From positions 1 to 32,821 of the forward strand of contig SKYU01000156.1 of assembly GCA_007127715.1 (NCBI GenBank): a stretch of DNA of 32,821 nt, read 5' to 3'. This DNA comes from Gammaproteobacteria bacterium (GTDB lineage: Bacteria; Pseudomonadota; Gammaproteobacteria; Steroidobacterales; PWYM01). Of the stretch, positions 7,981-15,854 are shown in pieces; the first letter of the stretch is position 1; each line of letters opens with the position of its first letter. Made by a program: the position numbers and the translations under genes. Below the pieces are notes generated by a model. That model made no database searches, was not told the origin of the DNA, and saw nothing but the letters and a program-made list of their open reading frames with translations.

Positions 7981-8451
7981 ATGCCGCGACTCAGCCCCCG
8001 AGCAGGTCTGCTGTCCGCCGGAATGCTCGTCGCGACCCTCTGGGCCCTGGCGATGCCGGTATCCGCACATGGCCATGCCCTGCTCCACGACGTGGGCGAA
8101 GGACGCGCGATCACGGTCAGGCTTTACTTTCCCGATGACGACCGTCCGCTGTTCGAGCCCTATCAGGTGTTCGCACCTGGCAGCGAGCGGCCGTTCCAGG
8201 CCGGTCGTGTCAACGCCTTGGGCGAGGTGACCTTCCGGCCAGATCGCCCGGGCGAGTGGCGGGTTCAGGTCACGACCGCAGATGGCCATGGCGCACGGGT
8301 CACGCTCCAGCTGGACGCGGAGCTGGGCGTGGAGCGCGTTTCCGCGACGCCAGGCTGGGCCCAGCGCGTTCTGACGGGCCTCGGCTGGCTGCTCGGGTTG
8401 TTCGGACTGCTGGCGCTCTGGCGGCTGCACCGCGCGACACGACCAGGCTGA
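7981..8451 (+). CDS. nikL: NikL-like periplasmic/membrane component of nickel ECF transporter
   Basis: 156 residues. A signal peptide ends in PVSA, so the mature protein would start His-Gly-His-Ala-Leu-Leu-His (first residue H30). A beta-rich periplasmic domain follows, and a single C-terminal membrane helix (about 134-150, LTGLGWLLGLFGLLALW) ends the protein. In described Nik systems NikL replaces NikN/CbiN, a small two-helix subunit with a periplasmic loop; this layout agrees. The gene begins 5 bases after nikK and is followed by nikM at 15 bases. Without a search the family assignment depends on the layout and on the neighbours. Confidence 0.7.
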   Translation: MPRLSPRAGLLSAGMLVATLWALAMPVSAHGHALLHDVGEGRAITVRLYFPDDDRPLFEPYQVFAPGSERPFQAGRVNALGEVTFRPDRPGEWRVQVTTADGHGARVTLQLDAELGVERVSATPGWAQRVLTGLGWLLGLFGLLALWRLHRATRPG

Positions 8452-8466
8452 CAGCGGAAGCGCGCC

Positions 8467-9117
8467 GTGCATATCCCCGATGGACTACTGTCCCCCCAGA
8501 CCTTCATCCCGGCCTTCGCCATTGCAGCCCCGGCCTGGTGGTGGGCGAGCCGACGCGCGCGGCGACAGCTTGACGATGCCCTGCTGCCCCGTCTGGCAGT
8601 CTTCACGGCGTTCGCGTTCCTGCTGTCCACCCTGATGCTGCCGCTGCCGGGCGGCACCTCCGGACACGCGCTGGGGTTGGCACTGCTGACGCTGTGTTTC
8701 GGGGTGCCACTGGCCTTTCTTGCCTACACACTGGTGCTGGTGCTTCAGGCGCTGACGCTGGGGGCCGGCGGACTCACCGCGCTGCCCGTCAACGCCCTGT
8801 GCATGGGGCTGGTCGGCGCGCTGGTCGTCGCCGGTGTCTACCGCGGCCTCGGCGGTCTCCATGCCGCCACAGCCGTGGTACTGGCGACCTGGCTGTCGGT
8901 GATGCTGTCGGCCACGCTGGTTGCACTGGTGCTCGGCGTGCAACCGCTGATCGCCCGGGACGCCGACGGCGCACCCCTGTTCTTTCCCTTCGGCCCGGCC
9001 GTGACGTTGCCGGCCATCCTGCTGCCCCATGCGGTGCTGGCGACGGCCGAAGCGGCACTGACGCTGCTCGTATGGCGGCATGCGCGACGCCGGCAGTGGC
9101 TGGCGAGGGTCGCATGA
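8467..9117 (+). CDS. nikM: Nickel ECF transporter substrate-binding membrane subunit NikM
   Basis: 216 residues with a GTG start, chosen because translation then begins Met-His-Ile-Pro-Asp-Gly, the CbiM/NikM signature. In NikM the N-terminal amine, His2 and His67 coordinate the metal; here H2 and H67 (in GGTSGH, residues 62-67) are both in the exact positions. About six membrane helices follow. As the S-component of an energy-coupling-factor importer it selects the metal at the inner membrane. CbiM (cobalt) has the same fold, so the nickel call rests on the neighbouring nikR. Its stop overlaps the start of the next gene (ATGA). Confidence 0.93.
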   Translation: MHIPDGLLSPQTFIPAFAIAAPAWWWASRRARRQLDDALLPRLAVFTAFAFLLSTLMLPLPGGTSGHALGLALLTLCFGVPLAFLAYTLVLVLQALTLGAGGLTALPVNALCMGLVGALVVAGVYRGLGGLHAATAVVLATWLSVMLSATLVALVLGVQPLIARDADGAPLFFPFGPAVTLPAILLPHAVLATAEAALTLLVWRHARRRQWLARVA

Positions 9118-9674
9118 AACCGAATCGACACAGTCTGGCGCTGCTCGGCTGGGCCGCTGCGGTGGTGACCAGCACCCTCGTGCACGAGCCGGCAGTCCTG
9201 GCGGCGGCACTGCTGGGTGTGCTGCTCCTGTCCGGCCGGGGCCGGTGGGCCCTGGCCACTCGCACGCTGAAAGCGGTCGCCGCCGTGGTGCTGCTCATCA
9301 GCCTGGGCTACGTCGGCATGGGGTGGCTTGGGGGCACTCTCGACACCGCCGTACTGCTCCGCCTGAATCTGCGGCTGCTGCTGATCGCGATGCTGACCGC
9401 CTGGATGCTGCGCGATGTGCCCTTGATCACGGCGCTGTCGGGTCTGCCGAGCGCACAGCGTTGGCTGGTCATCGTCCAGGCTCAGGTCGCCCTGTTTCGG
9501 CGGCTGGCAGAGGACTACCGGCTGGCCCGTCGCAGCCGCAGCACCGTCGCACCCACGCTGCGCCAACGCTATCTGGGCGCTGGCAGCCTGACGCTTGCAG
9601 CCCTGGACAAGGCCGTGCACAACGCCGAGACCGTCACCCAGGCGATGCGCGCCCGCGGAGCCCTCGATGACTGA
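9114..9674 (+). CDS. nikQ: ECF transporter T-component NikQ/CbiQ
   Basis: 186 residues, starting at the ATG that overlaps the nikM stop. A longer in-frame reading that overlaps nikM was set aside. It has four to five hydrophobic helices and then a soluble coupling region. The C-terminus has ETVTQAMRARGALDD, matching the Ala-x-x-Arg-Gly coupling motif by which CbiQ-type proteins bind the ATPase. Typical CbiQ is 220-260 residues, so this is a short form. It transmits ATPase movement to NikM. Overlap with the following ATPase gene is 8 bases, so synthesis is coupled. Confidence 0.87.
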   Translation: MKPNRHSLALLGWAAAVVTSTLVHEPAVLAAALLGVLLLSGRGRWALATRTLKAVAAVVLLISLGYVGMGWLGGTLDTAVLLRLNLRLLLIAMLTAWMLRDVPLITALSGLPSAQRWLVIVQAQVALFRRLAEDYRLARRSRSTVAPTLRQRYLGAGSLTLAALDKAVHNAETVTQAMRARGALDD

Positions 9675-10470
9675 ATCGCGGTCTGCCGAGACGCCGCTGA
9701 TGCGCCTGGAAGACGTCCACCTCATCCATGGGGAGGGCCGGATCGCGCTGGCAGGGATCGACCTCGAGATCAGGCGCGGTGAACGCCTGGTCCTGCTGGG
9801 GGGCAACGGCAGCGGCAAGAGCACGCTGCTGAAGCTGCTCGATGGGCTGGTATTCCCGACCCGGGGACGCTACCTGTTCGAGGGGCAGACCATGGACGGA
9901 TCGGCGACCCGGCGTCATGGCGGGCTTCCCGACTTCCGGCAGCGGGTGGTCCTGATGTTCCAGCACCCCGAGGCGATGCTGTTCAACCCCAGTGTTCGCG
10001 AGGAACTCGCCTATGGGCTTCGTCATCTGCCCGACGACGAGCGGGATGCACGCGTGATCTACTGGGCCGGTGCGCTGGGTCTCGCCGGCCGGCTCGAAAC
10101 CCAGCCCTCGGAGCTGTCCGGCGGCGAGAAGCAGCGTCTCTGCCTGGCCTGCCTGCTGGCCGTGGAACCCGAGGTGCTGCTGCTGGATGAGCCGACCGCC
10201 AATCTCGACCCCCGCACGACCGGCTGGCTGCTGGACTGGCTGGCCGACCGCGAGATCACCAGCGTGGTGGCCACCCACCAGCTGGGCATGGCCGCGGAGC
10301 TTGGCGAGCGCCTGGTGGTCCTGGGCGAAGACCATGCCATCGTCTTCGACGGGTCGGTGGAACAGGGCCTCGGGGACCTGGAGATGCTGACCGCCCAGGG
10401 GCTGGCGCACGTGCACGGCCACCGCCACGGCGCCCGGTTTCATCGACATCCGCACTGGCATGGCGACTGA
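9667..10470 (+). CDS. nikO: Nickel ECF transporter ATPase NikO with His-rich tail
   Basis: 267 residues. Walker A GGNGSGKS, Q-loop FQHPEAMLFNPSV, signature LSGGEKQR, Walker B LLLDEPTANLD and the switch His in ATHQ are all intact, and the FQHPEAMLF segment is typical of CbiO/NikO. The start overlaps nikQ by 8 bases; an upstream in-frame ATG inside nikQ was set aside. The last 23 residues contain eight His in an almost alternating pattern (HVHGHRHG ... HRHPHWH), which is not part of the usual ATPase fold. This tail probably binds nickel at the cytoplasmic side. It ends the operon, 9 bases from the convergent DUF2845 gene. Confidence 0.92.
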   Translation: MTESRSAETPLMRLEDVHLIHGEGRIALAGIDLEIRRGERLVLLGGNGSGKSTLLKLLDGLVFPTRGRYLFEGQTMDGSATRRHGGLPDFRQRVVLMFQHPEAMLFNPSVREELAYGLRHLPDDERDARVIYWAGALGLAGRLETQPSELSGGEKQRLCLACLLAVEPEVLLLDEPTANLDPRTTGWLLDWLADREITSVVATHQLGMAAELGERLVVLGEDHAIVFDGSVEQGLGDLEMLTAQGLAHVHGHRHGARFHRHPHWHGD

Positions 10471-10479
10471 GCCGCCCGC

Positions 10480-11118
10480 TCAGGGCGCGCGGCCACGACG
10501 CCCGGTCTCGACCTCGGCGATCCGTCCGTCGACCACCGTGACGATCCGGTAGAAGCGGGCGGGCCCGAAATCGTAGATCCACTGTTCCTCGAGCACGACG
10601 CTGGCCGTCGTGAAGGGATGGAGCGCGCGCCGACCCACCTGGCGCACCCGCTGTTCGCGATCGGCGGGCTGGCCGCAACGCGCGAGCAGCTCCAGTACGG
10701 TCATCCCCCGTCGTAAATCCTCAGGCCGACAGCGGCCAGGTGCCGCCTCGGCAAACCCGTAGCCGGCCGTCTCGATCGCCACGATTCGCTCGCCGCGGAA
10801 CCGCAGTTGCCGAATGAGCCGCTGAGGCCCGAAGTTGTAATACCAGACCTCTTCATAAGGCAGCACGGGCAACGCGCCGAGCAGCTCCAGGCGAACGGGC
10901 ACCCGCAGATCGGGCTCGCCGCAGGCCGCGAGGGCGTCAAACCGCCGATCGCCAATGCTCACCAGCCGACCGTCGCAGCGCAGCGTCTGGCCTTCTGCGG
11001 CCATGCCCGGCCAAAGCCAGGCGAGCGCGCAGCACAACAGTGCGAGAGCAGGTCGATCCAGCGGTCTCTCCGAAATGTACCGGTGCTCCAGTCTAGGCAA
11101 TGGCGCACGGAACTGCAC
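10480..11118 (-). CDS. DUF2845 family exported protein with two repeats
   Basis: 212 residues. An N-terminal hydrophobic segment (ALALLCCALAWLWPG) preceded by a basic stretch suggests export; the true start may be a little further in. Two similar units follow. The first has a RCDG...LAACGEPD core and EVWYYNFGPQRLIRQLRF; the second has RRGMTVLELLARCGQP and EQWIYDFGPARFYRIVTV. The recurring Cys-Gly-x-Pro and W-x-Y-x-F-G-P elements are characteristic of DUF2845. Function is unknown; a periplasmic role is inferred. It is convergent with nikO and divergent from the secretion-type ATPase gene. Confidence 0.75.
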   Translation of the reverse strand: MQFRAPLPRLEHRYISERPLDRPALALLCCALAWLWPGMAAEGQTLRCDGRLVSIGDRRFDALAACGEPDLRVPVRLELLGALPVLPYEEVWYYNFGPQRLIRQLRFRGERIVAIETAGYGFAEAAPGRCRPEDLRRGMTVLELLARCGQPADREQRVRQVGRRALHPFTTASVVLEEQWIYDFGPARFYRIVTVVDGRIAEVETGRRGRAP

Positions 11119-11167
11119 GTCAGCAGTGGCTAGACTTGGGTGTGCCGGTCATGACTCTGGACACCCC

Positions 11168-13051
11168 GTGCAGCACACCGTGAACCTCGCCTCCCGCGAC
11201 ACCCAGCGAACTCGCCCCGGCCTGGGCAGGATCCAGCCCGCGGATACGCCGGCGGCGCTCGCGGCCACCCGCGAACATCTGCGCCAGGTGGGCCCGATTT
11301 CGCTGGGGGAAGCGCTGATCGCCCTGGACCGGGTGGAGGTCTCGGCACTGGAGGCGGCCGCCAGCCACAAGGCCGAACAGCCTCACCGGCCAATGGGCGC
11401 CATCCTCCACGACCTCGGTCACGTGGATGAGGAAGGCATCCGCGCAGGGCTCGCCCTGCAACTGGGCATCCCCCCGGTGGCGCTGACGGCCTGGCCACTG
11501 GAACCGACCCTGCTGGCCAGCCTGCCGGCCTCCCTGGCAAGAACCCATGGCGTGCTGCCGCTGTACAAGCAGGACGGCACCCTCTACGTCGCCATGAGCA
11601 ATGTGCTCGACCGCGAGGCTCTGGAAGCCCTGCGCTTTCGCTCGTCGTGTACGGTCGAGCCGGTCTACGCACCCCGCGCGGACATCGACCGGGCGCTAAG
11701 CGATCACTACTTCGCCGAGGCGGTGGTCCCGCTCAGCGAGGAGGAGCTGCGCGGCGAGGATCACGCGCGGACGGAGGTCCCCGACGACGACGCCCACGAA
11801 CCCGCAGCCATCACCGACAACGTGGTCGTCCGGCTGGCAAACCAGATCATTGCGGAGGCCTACCGGGCACGCGCATCCGACATTCATGTCGAGCCCTCGC
11901 CGGGGCGCGGGCCCACGCTGGTCCGGTTCCGTATCGACGGCCGACTTTACCTTCGCCACAGCATTCCGTGGTCCTGTCGCGATGCGCTGGTGTCACGGTT
12001 CAAGGTCATGGCCGGCATGGATATTGCCGACCACCGGCTGCCGCAGGACGGGAAGATCCGCTTCCGACGCGCCGGGGCGCCGCCGATCGAGTTGCGCATC
12101 GTCACCCTGCCCACGGCCGGCGGGGTCGAGGATGTAGTGCTGCGAATCCTCGCCTCGTCCACGGCGCTCCCGCTTGCAGCGCTCGGACTGCAGGCCGACG
12201 ATCATGAGCGACTGCGCTCGGTCATCGAGAAACCCTACGGCATCCTGCTGGTCTGCGGGCCCACCGGTTCCGGCAAGACGACGAGCCTGCACGCCGTGGT
12301 ACGGCATCTCAACGACGGTGCCAGAAAGATCTGGACCGCGGAAAACCCCATCGAGATCACCCAGCCAGGCCTCCGGCAGGTGGAAATCAAACCCCGCGCC
12401 GGGCTGACGTTCGCTGCCGCGTTACGGTCGTTTCTCCGGGCCGACCCCGACGTCATCATGGTCGGGGAAATCCGTGATGCCGAAACCGCCAAGACGGCGC
12501 TGGAGGCCTCTCTCACCGGCCACCTGGTCCTCTCCACCCTGCACACCAACAACGCACCGGAGAGCATCGTGCGGCTGCTGGAAATGGGCATGAACCCGTT
12601 CAATTTCGCCGATTCCCTGCTCGGTATTCTCGCGCAGCGGCTGGTGCGCTGCCTGTGCCGGGAGTGCCGTACCCCTCAGGCCGCCGACCAGGCCACCCTG
12701 GAGCAGCTGGCGCGCGAGTACCTCAATGCCCCGACCGCCAGCCAGGACAGTCTGGACGAGCAGATCGACCAGTGGCGTGAACACTACGGCACTGACGGGC
12801 AGATCGTCCTGCATCAGGCCAACGGCTGCAACGCCTGCCGTGACAGCGGTTATCGCGGGCGGCTCGGCCTGTTCGAACTGATGATCGCCAGCGACGACAT
12901 CCGCCACGCGATCATTCACGGCGCAGGCGCCGGCGAGCTTTTCCGACTGGCCCAGGCCGAGGGCATGCGCACCCTGAAACAGGACGGCATCCTCAAGGTC
13001 CTCGAAGGCCAGACCGATCTGGCCCAGGTCCTGGCCGTCAGCCAGCGCTAG
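11168..13051 (+). CDS. GspE/PilB/MshE-type secretion ATPase
   Basis: 627 residues from the GTG at 11168 (another GTG at 11180 is possible; a longer reading that overlaps the divergent gene was set aside). An N-terminal GspII_E_N-type domain spans about 45-170 (MGAILHDLGHVDEEGIRAGL; LPLYKQDGTLYVAMSNVLD). The ATPase core has Walker A GPTGSGKT at 364-371, a Walker B-like RADPDVIMVGEIRD, and the HLVLSTLHTNNA segment. A four-Cys zinc site is formed by C497/C500 and C554/C557. These enzymes drive type II secretion or type IV pilus assembly. No pilin, GspF or PilC gene lies nearby, so it is a lone copy whose partner machine is not visible. Confidence 0.9.
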   Translation: MQHTVNLASRDTQRTRPGLGRIQPADTPAALAATREHLRQVGPISLGEALIALDRVEVSALEAAASHKAEQPHRPMGAILHDLGHVDEEGIRAGLALQLGIPPVALTAWPLEPTLLASLPASLARTHGVLPLYKQDGTLYVAMSNVLDREALEALRFRSSCTVEPVYAPRADIDRALSDHYFAEAVVPLSEEELRGEDHARTEVPDDDAHEPAAITDNVVVRLANQIIAEAYRARASDIHVEPSPGRGPTLVRFRIDGRLYLRHSIPWSCRDALVSRFKVMAGMDIADHRLPQDGKIRFRRAGAPPIELRIVTLPTAGGVEDVVLRILASSTALPLAALGLQADDHERLRSVIEKPYGILLVCGPTGSGKTTSLHAVVRHLNDGARKIWTAENPIEITQPGLRQVEIKPRAGLTFAAALRSFLRADPDVIMVGEIRDAETAKTALEASLTGHLVLSTLHTNNAPESIVRLLEMGMNPFNFADSLLGILAQRLVRCLCRECRTPQAADQATLEQLAREYLNAPTASQDSLDEQIDQWREHYGTDGQIVLHQANGCNACRDSGYRGRLGLFELMIASDDIRHAIIHGAGAGELFRLAQAEGMRTLKQDGILKVLEGQTDLAQVLAVSQR

Positions 13052-13083
13052 CCGGTCGCCACCCGGCCTGGAGCATCATCGCC

Positions 13084-13707
13084 ATGAAAGACCAGCCCAT
13101 CCGCCGCATCATGACTCCGGACCCCGTCACCGTCACCCCGGCCGATACTGCCGCTGCAGCGTTTGCGGCGATGCGTACGGCGCGGTGTCATCATCTGCCG
13201 GTCACCGAGAACGGCATCCTGGTGGGCATGCTTGGCAGCGCGGATCTCGTCAAGGCGCTGATTCCACCCGCTCACCACGAGGACCCGCTGACGGGCCAGG
13301 CGCTTCTCCAGGCCCGGCGGGTAGACAGCATCATGAGTCGGCGACTGATCACGCTGCCGCAACAGTCCAGCATGCTGGATGCGGTGACGGCGCTTGCGCA
13401 GGGTGGCTTCCATGCGTTGCCCGTCGTCGCGCCGGGCAACGTGCTGGTCGGTATCGTCACTTCGACAGACCTGATCGACGCGCTGCACGACGCGCTCGTA
13501 CACCCGCTCGCGGACGCCCGGCAGCTGCTCGACCCCGCCGAGCAGGCCGCCCCTCCGTCTCCGCAGGCGGATGCCGCGCTGCACGAGCTGTACCGGGCGG
13601 TGGGCCATTATCTGCATTCCGGGCGCGGTGATCTCGAGCACGGCCGCCTGCTGGCGACCTGGGGCCGGGCCCGGGAGCACCTGGAGAGCCGCAACACGCC
13701 CTTCTGA
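13084..13707 (+). CDS. Tandem CBS-domain protein
   Basis: 207 residues. Two CBS units are clear: the first at about 1-60 (IRRIMTPDPVTVTPADT ... HHLPVTENGILVGMLGSADL), the second at about 81-138 (VDSIMSRRLITL ... FHALPVVAPGNVLVGIVTSTDL). Each carries the usual Val-Gly-(Met/Ile)-(Leu/Val)-x-(Ser/Thr)-x-Asp-Leu end. A pair of CBS units normally binds an adenine nucleotide. The remaining 70 residues form an uncharacterised helical tail. No enzyme or transporter domain is attached. It starts 32 bases after the secretion ATPase, so the two are possibly co-transcribed, which hints at nucleotide-sensing control but does not prove it. Confidence 0.87.
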   Translation: MKDQPIRRIMTPDPVTVTPADTAAAAFAAMRTARCHHLPVTENGILVGMLGSADLVKALIPPAHHEDPLTGQALLQARRVDSIMSRRLITLPQQSSMLDAVTALAQGGFHALPVVAPGNVLVGIVTSTDLIDALHDALVHPLADARQLLDPAEQAAPPSPQADAALHELYRAVGHYLHSGRGDLEHGRLLATWGRAREHLESRNTPF

Positions 13708-13790
13708 ATCCAGGCCGGCAGCCATGTCGTATCCTTGGGCGCAACGGCACGCCTGGTGGGGGCGTTGTCGGCGGTCTTGAAAGGAAGGGC

Positions 13791-13844
13791 ATGCAGCACG
13801 GGGAAGCTCGGGGGCGCGCAGGCTGCTGCGCAGTGGTCTCGTGA
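13791..13844 (+). CDS. Possible 17-residue leader peptide coupled to the FAD oxidoreductase gene
   Basis: An ATG at 13791 follows a good ribosome site (AAAGGAAGGG, 13780-13789) and encodes MQHGEARGRAGCCAVVS. Its TGA stop overlaps the GTG start of the next gene (GTGA at 13841-13844). The GTG itself has no visible ribosome site, so translation of the large gene may depend on ribosomes ending here. No regulatory codon run is apparent. Confidence 0.4.
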   Translation: MQHGEARGRAGCCAVVS

Positions 13845-15118
13845 GGGTTGCGGTCGTAGGCACGGGAATCTCCGGCCTGGCGGCGGCGCGGGCGCTGGCC
13901 GCCAGGGGCTGCGAGCTGACGGTCTTCGAGGCGCAGGCCCGTCTCGGCGGTCACACCCACACCCACACGGTCCAGGTCGCAGGACGCGACTACCGCGTCG
14001 ATACGGGGTTCATCGTATTCAACGACCGCACCTATCCGGAGTTCCGCAAACTGCTGCAGGCACTGGGGGTCGACAGTCGCGACGCGCCGATGAGTTTCAG
14101 CGTACGCTGCGCCGACACTGGGCTGGAGTATGCCGGCACCAACCTCGACACGGTGTTCGCCCAGCGTCGCAACCTGCTCTCGCCGGGATTCCTGGGCATG
14201 CTGACCGACATCCTGCGCTTCAACCGGGTCGCCCCGCGCGACCTGGCCGCGGGCCGCGCCGAGGGTGGCCTGGGCGAGTATCTGGCGGCAGGCGGCTTCG
14301 GCGAACGTTTCATCCGCCACTATATCGTGCCGATGGGTGCGGCGATCTGGTCCACCGACCCCGGGAAGATGCTGACGTTTCCCGCTGGCTTCTTCATCCG
14401 CTTCTTTCTGAACCACGGTCTGCTCACCCTCGATGATCGCCCACAGTGGCAGGTCGTCGAGGGGGGGTCGGACAGCTACATCGAACCGTTGATCCGGCCC
14501 TTCGCCGGGGCGATCCGTCGGCACTGCCCGGTACTCGGCGTGCGTCGTGTCCAAGACCAGGTGGAGCTGCACAGCAGCGACGCGGGCTGGGAGCGCTTCG
14601 ACGCGGTCTTCCTGGCCTGCCACGCCGACGAGGCGCTGACGCTGCTGGAGCCACCCAAACCGCTGGAGCAGGAGGTACTCTCCGCGCTCCCCTATCAGCG
14701 CAACGAGGCGATCCTGCACACCGACAGCCGGGTCATGCCCCGACGCCGGCGCGCCTGGGCTGCCTGGAATTATCATCTGCAGGGTGCGGGCCAGCCCGTC
14801 TGTCTGAGCTACAACATGAACATCCTCCAGGGGATCGAAGCACCGGTGCAGTTCTGCGTGACACTCAACGCGCCGCATGCCATGGCGCCCGAGTCGGTGA
14901 TCGCCCGCATGGACTACGCCCATCCGGTATTCACGCCCGCCAGCGTGGCCGCACAGGCACGGCATGGTGAGCTTCACGCGCAGGGCCGGGTATTCTTCTG
15001 TGGCGCCTACTGGGGATACGGATTCCACGAGGACGGCTTGCGCAGCGCGCTGCGTGCGGTCGAGGATTTTGATCGACGGTTCGGGCATGCAGAGCGCGCT
15101 CTACAGCGGTCGGCTTGA
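13841..15118 (+). CDS. FAD-dependent amine oxidase-like oxidoreductase of a lipid operon
   Basis: 425 residues from a GTG, which puts the dinucleotide-binding motif VVGTGISGLAAA at residues 5-16, the normal position. The ELTVFEAQARLGGHTHT segment is the second FAD signature. The C-terminus carries CGAYWGYGFHEDGLRSA, the usual closing FAD contact of the NAD(P)/FAD-dependent family. It is probably soluble or membrane-peripheral. The downstream DUF1365 and cyclopropane-synthase-like genes recur with this oxidoreductase in many proteobacteria, some under singlet-oxygen stress control, where they act on membrane fatty acids. The exact reaction is not known to me. It overlaps the DUF1365 gene by 32 bases. 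Confidence 0.87.
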   Translation: MRVAVVGTGISGLAAARALAARGCELTVFEAQARLGGHTHTHTVQVAGRDYRVDTGFIVFNDRTYPEFRKLLQALGVDSRDAPMSFSVRCADTGLEYAGTNLDTVFAQRRNLLSPGFLGMLTDILRFNRVAPRDLAAGRAEGGLGEYLAAGGFGERFIRHYIVPMGAAIWSTDPGKMLTFPAGFFIRFFLNHGLLTLDDRPQWQVVEGGSDSYIEPLIRPFAGAIRRHCPVLGVRRVQDQVELHSSDAGWERFDAVFLACHADEALTLLEPPKPLEQEVLSALPYQRNEAILHTDSRVMPRRRRAWAAWNYHLQGAGQPVCLSYNMNILQGIEAPVQFCVTLNAPHAMAPESVIARMDYAHPVFTPASVAAQARHGELHAQGRVFFCGAYWGYGFHEDGLRSALRAVEDFDRRFGHAERALQRSA

Positions 15119-15854
15119 ACATCGCCGGCACCTGCCGGTCACCCATGCGTTTCGCCATCGGCTGTTCATGCTGTATCTCGATCTCGATGAACTCGATGAG
15201 GTGTTCGCGGAGCGCTGGCTGTGGTCGACCGCAGGGCCAGCACCGGCCTGGTTCCGGCGCGCCGACCACCTCGGTGACCCGGCGCAGGCGCTGGATGAGA
15301 GCGTGCGGGAGCTGGTCGAATCGCGGCTGGGCCGCCGACCTTCAGGGCCCATCCGACTGCTGACGCACCTGCGGTACTTCGGACACTGCTTCAACCCGGT
15401 GAGCTTCTACTACTGCTTCGACGCGGGTGATACCCGAGTCGACGCCATGGTGCTGGAAGTGACCAACACCCCCTGGCAGGAACGCCACTGCTACGTGCTG
15501 GAGAATGCTTCGCCGGATACGCCGATCGCGCATTACCGTTTCGGCAAGGACTTCCACGTTTCGCCTTTCCTGCCGATGGACATGCACTACGACTGGCGAT
15601 TTCCACTCCCTGGGCAGCTGCTGAAGGCCGGGATGCAGGCAATGCGTGGCGGTCGGCGTGTCTTCGATGCCAGCCTCGTGCTCGAGCGCCGGGCCATCAG
15701 CGGCCCGCGGCTCGCGGCCACGCTGGCCAGGCAACCGGTCATGACGCTCAAGGTGGTGCTGCTGATTCATTACCAGGCGCTGCGCCTGTGGCTGAAGCGC
15801 GTGCCTGTCCATGCCCATCCCGACCGATCATCAGCTGGAGGAAAGGGAAGATGA
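15087..15854 (+). CDS. DUF1365 family protein
   Basis: 255 residues. The start ATG at 15087 gives the family beginning MQSALYSGRLEHRRHLPVTHAFRHRLFMLYLDLDEL. Further hallmarks are LLTHLRYFGHCFNPVSFYYCFD, a Val-Thr-Asn-Thr-Pro-Trp segment and a FHVSPFLPMDMHYDW stretch. These fit DUF1365, whose biochemical role is undefined. It overlaps both neighbours (32 bases with the FAD oxidoreductase, 4 bases with the methyltransferase), so the three are made together. No signal peptide is evident. A longer in-frame upstream reading overlaps the FAD gene and was set aside. The setting implies membrane-lipid modification. Confidence 0.88.
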   Translation: MQSALYSGRLEHRRHLPVTHAFRHRLFMLYLDLDELDEVFAERWLWSTAGPAPAWFRRADHLGDPAQALDESVRELVESRLGRRPSGPIRLLTHLRYFGHCFNPVSFYYCFDAGDTRVDAMVLEVTNTPWQERHCYVLENASPDTPIAHYRFGKDFHVSPFLPMDMHYDWRFPLPGQLLKAGMQAMRGGRRVFDASLVLERRAISGPRLAATLARQPVMTLKVVLLIHYQALRLWLKRVPVHAHPDRSSAGGKGR

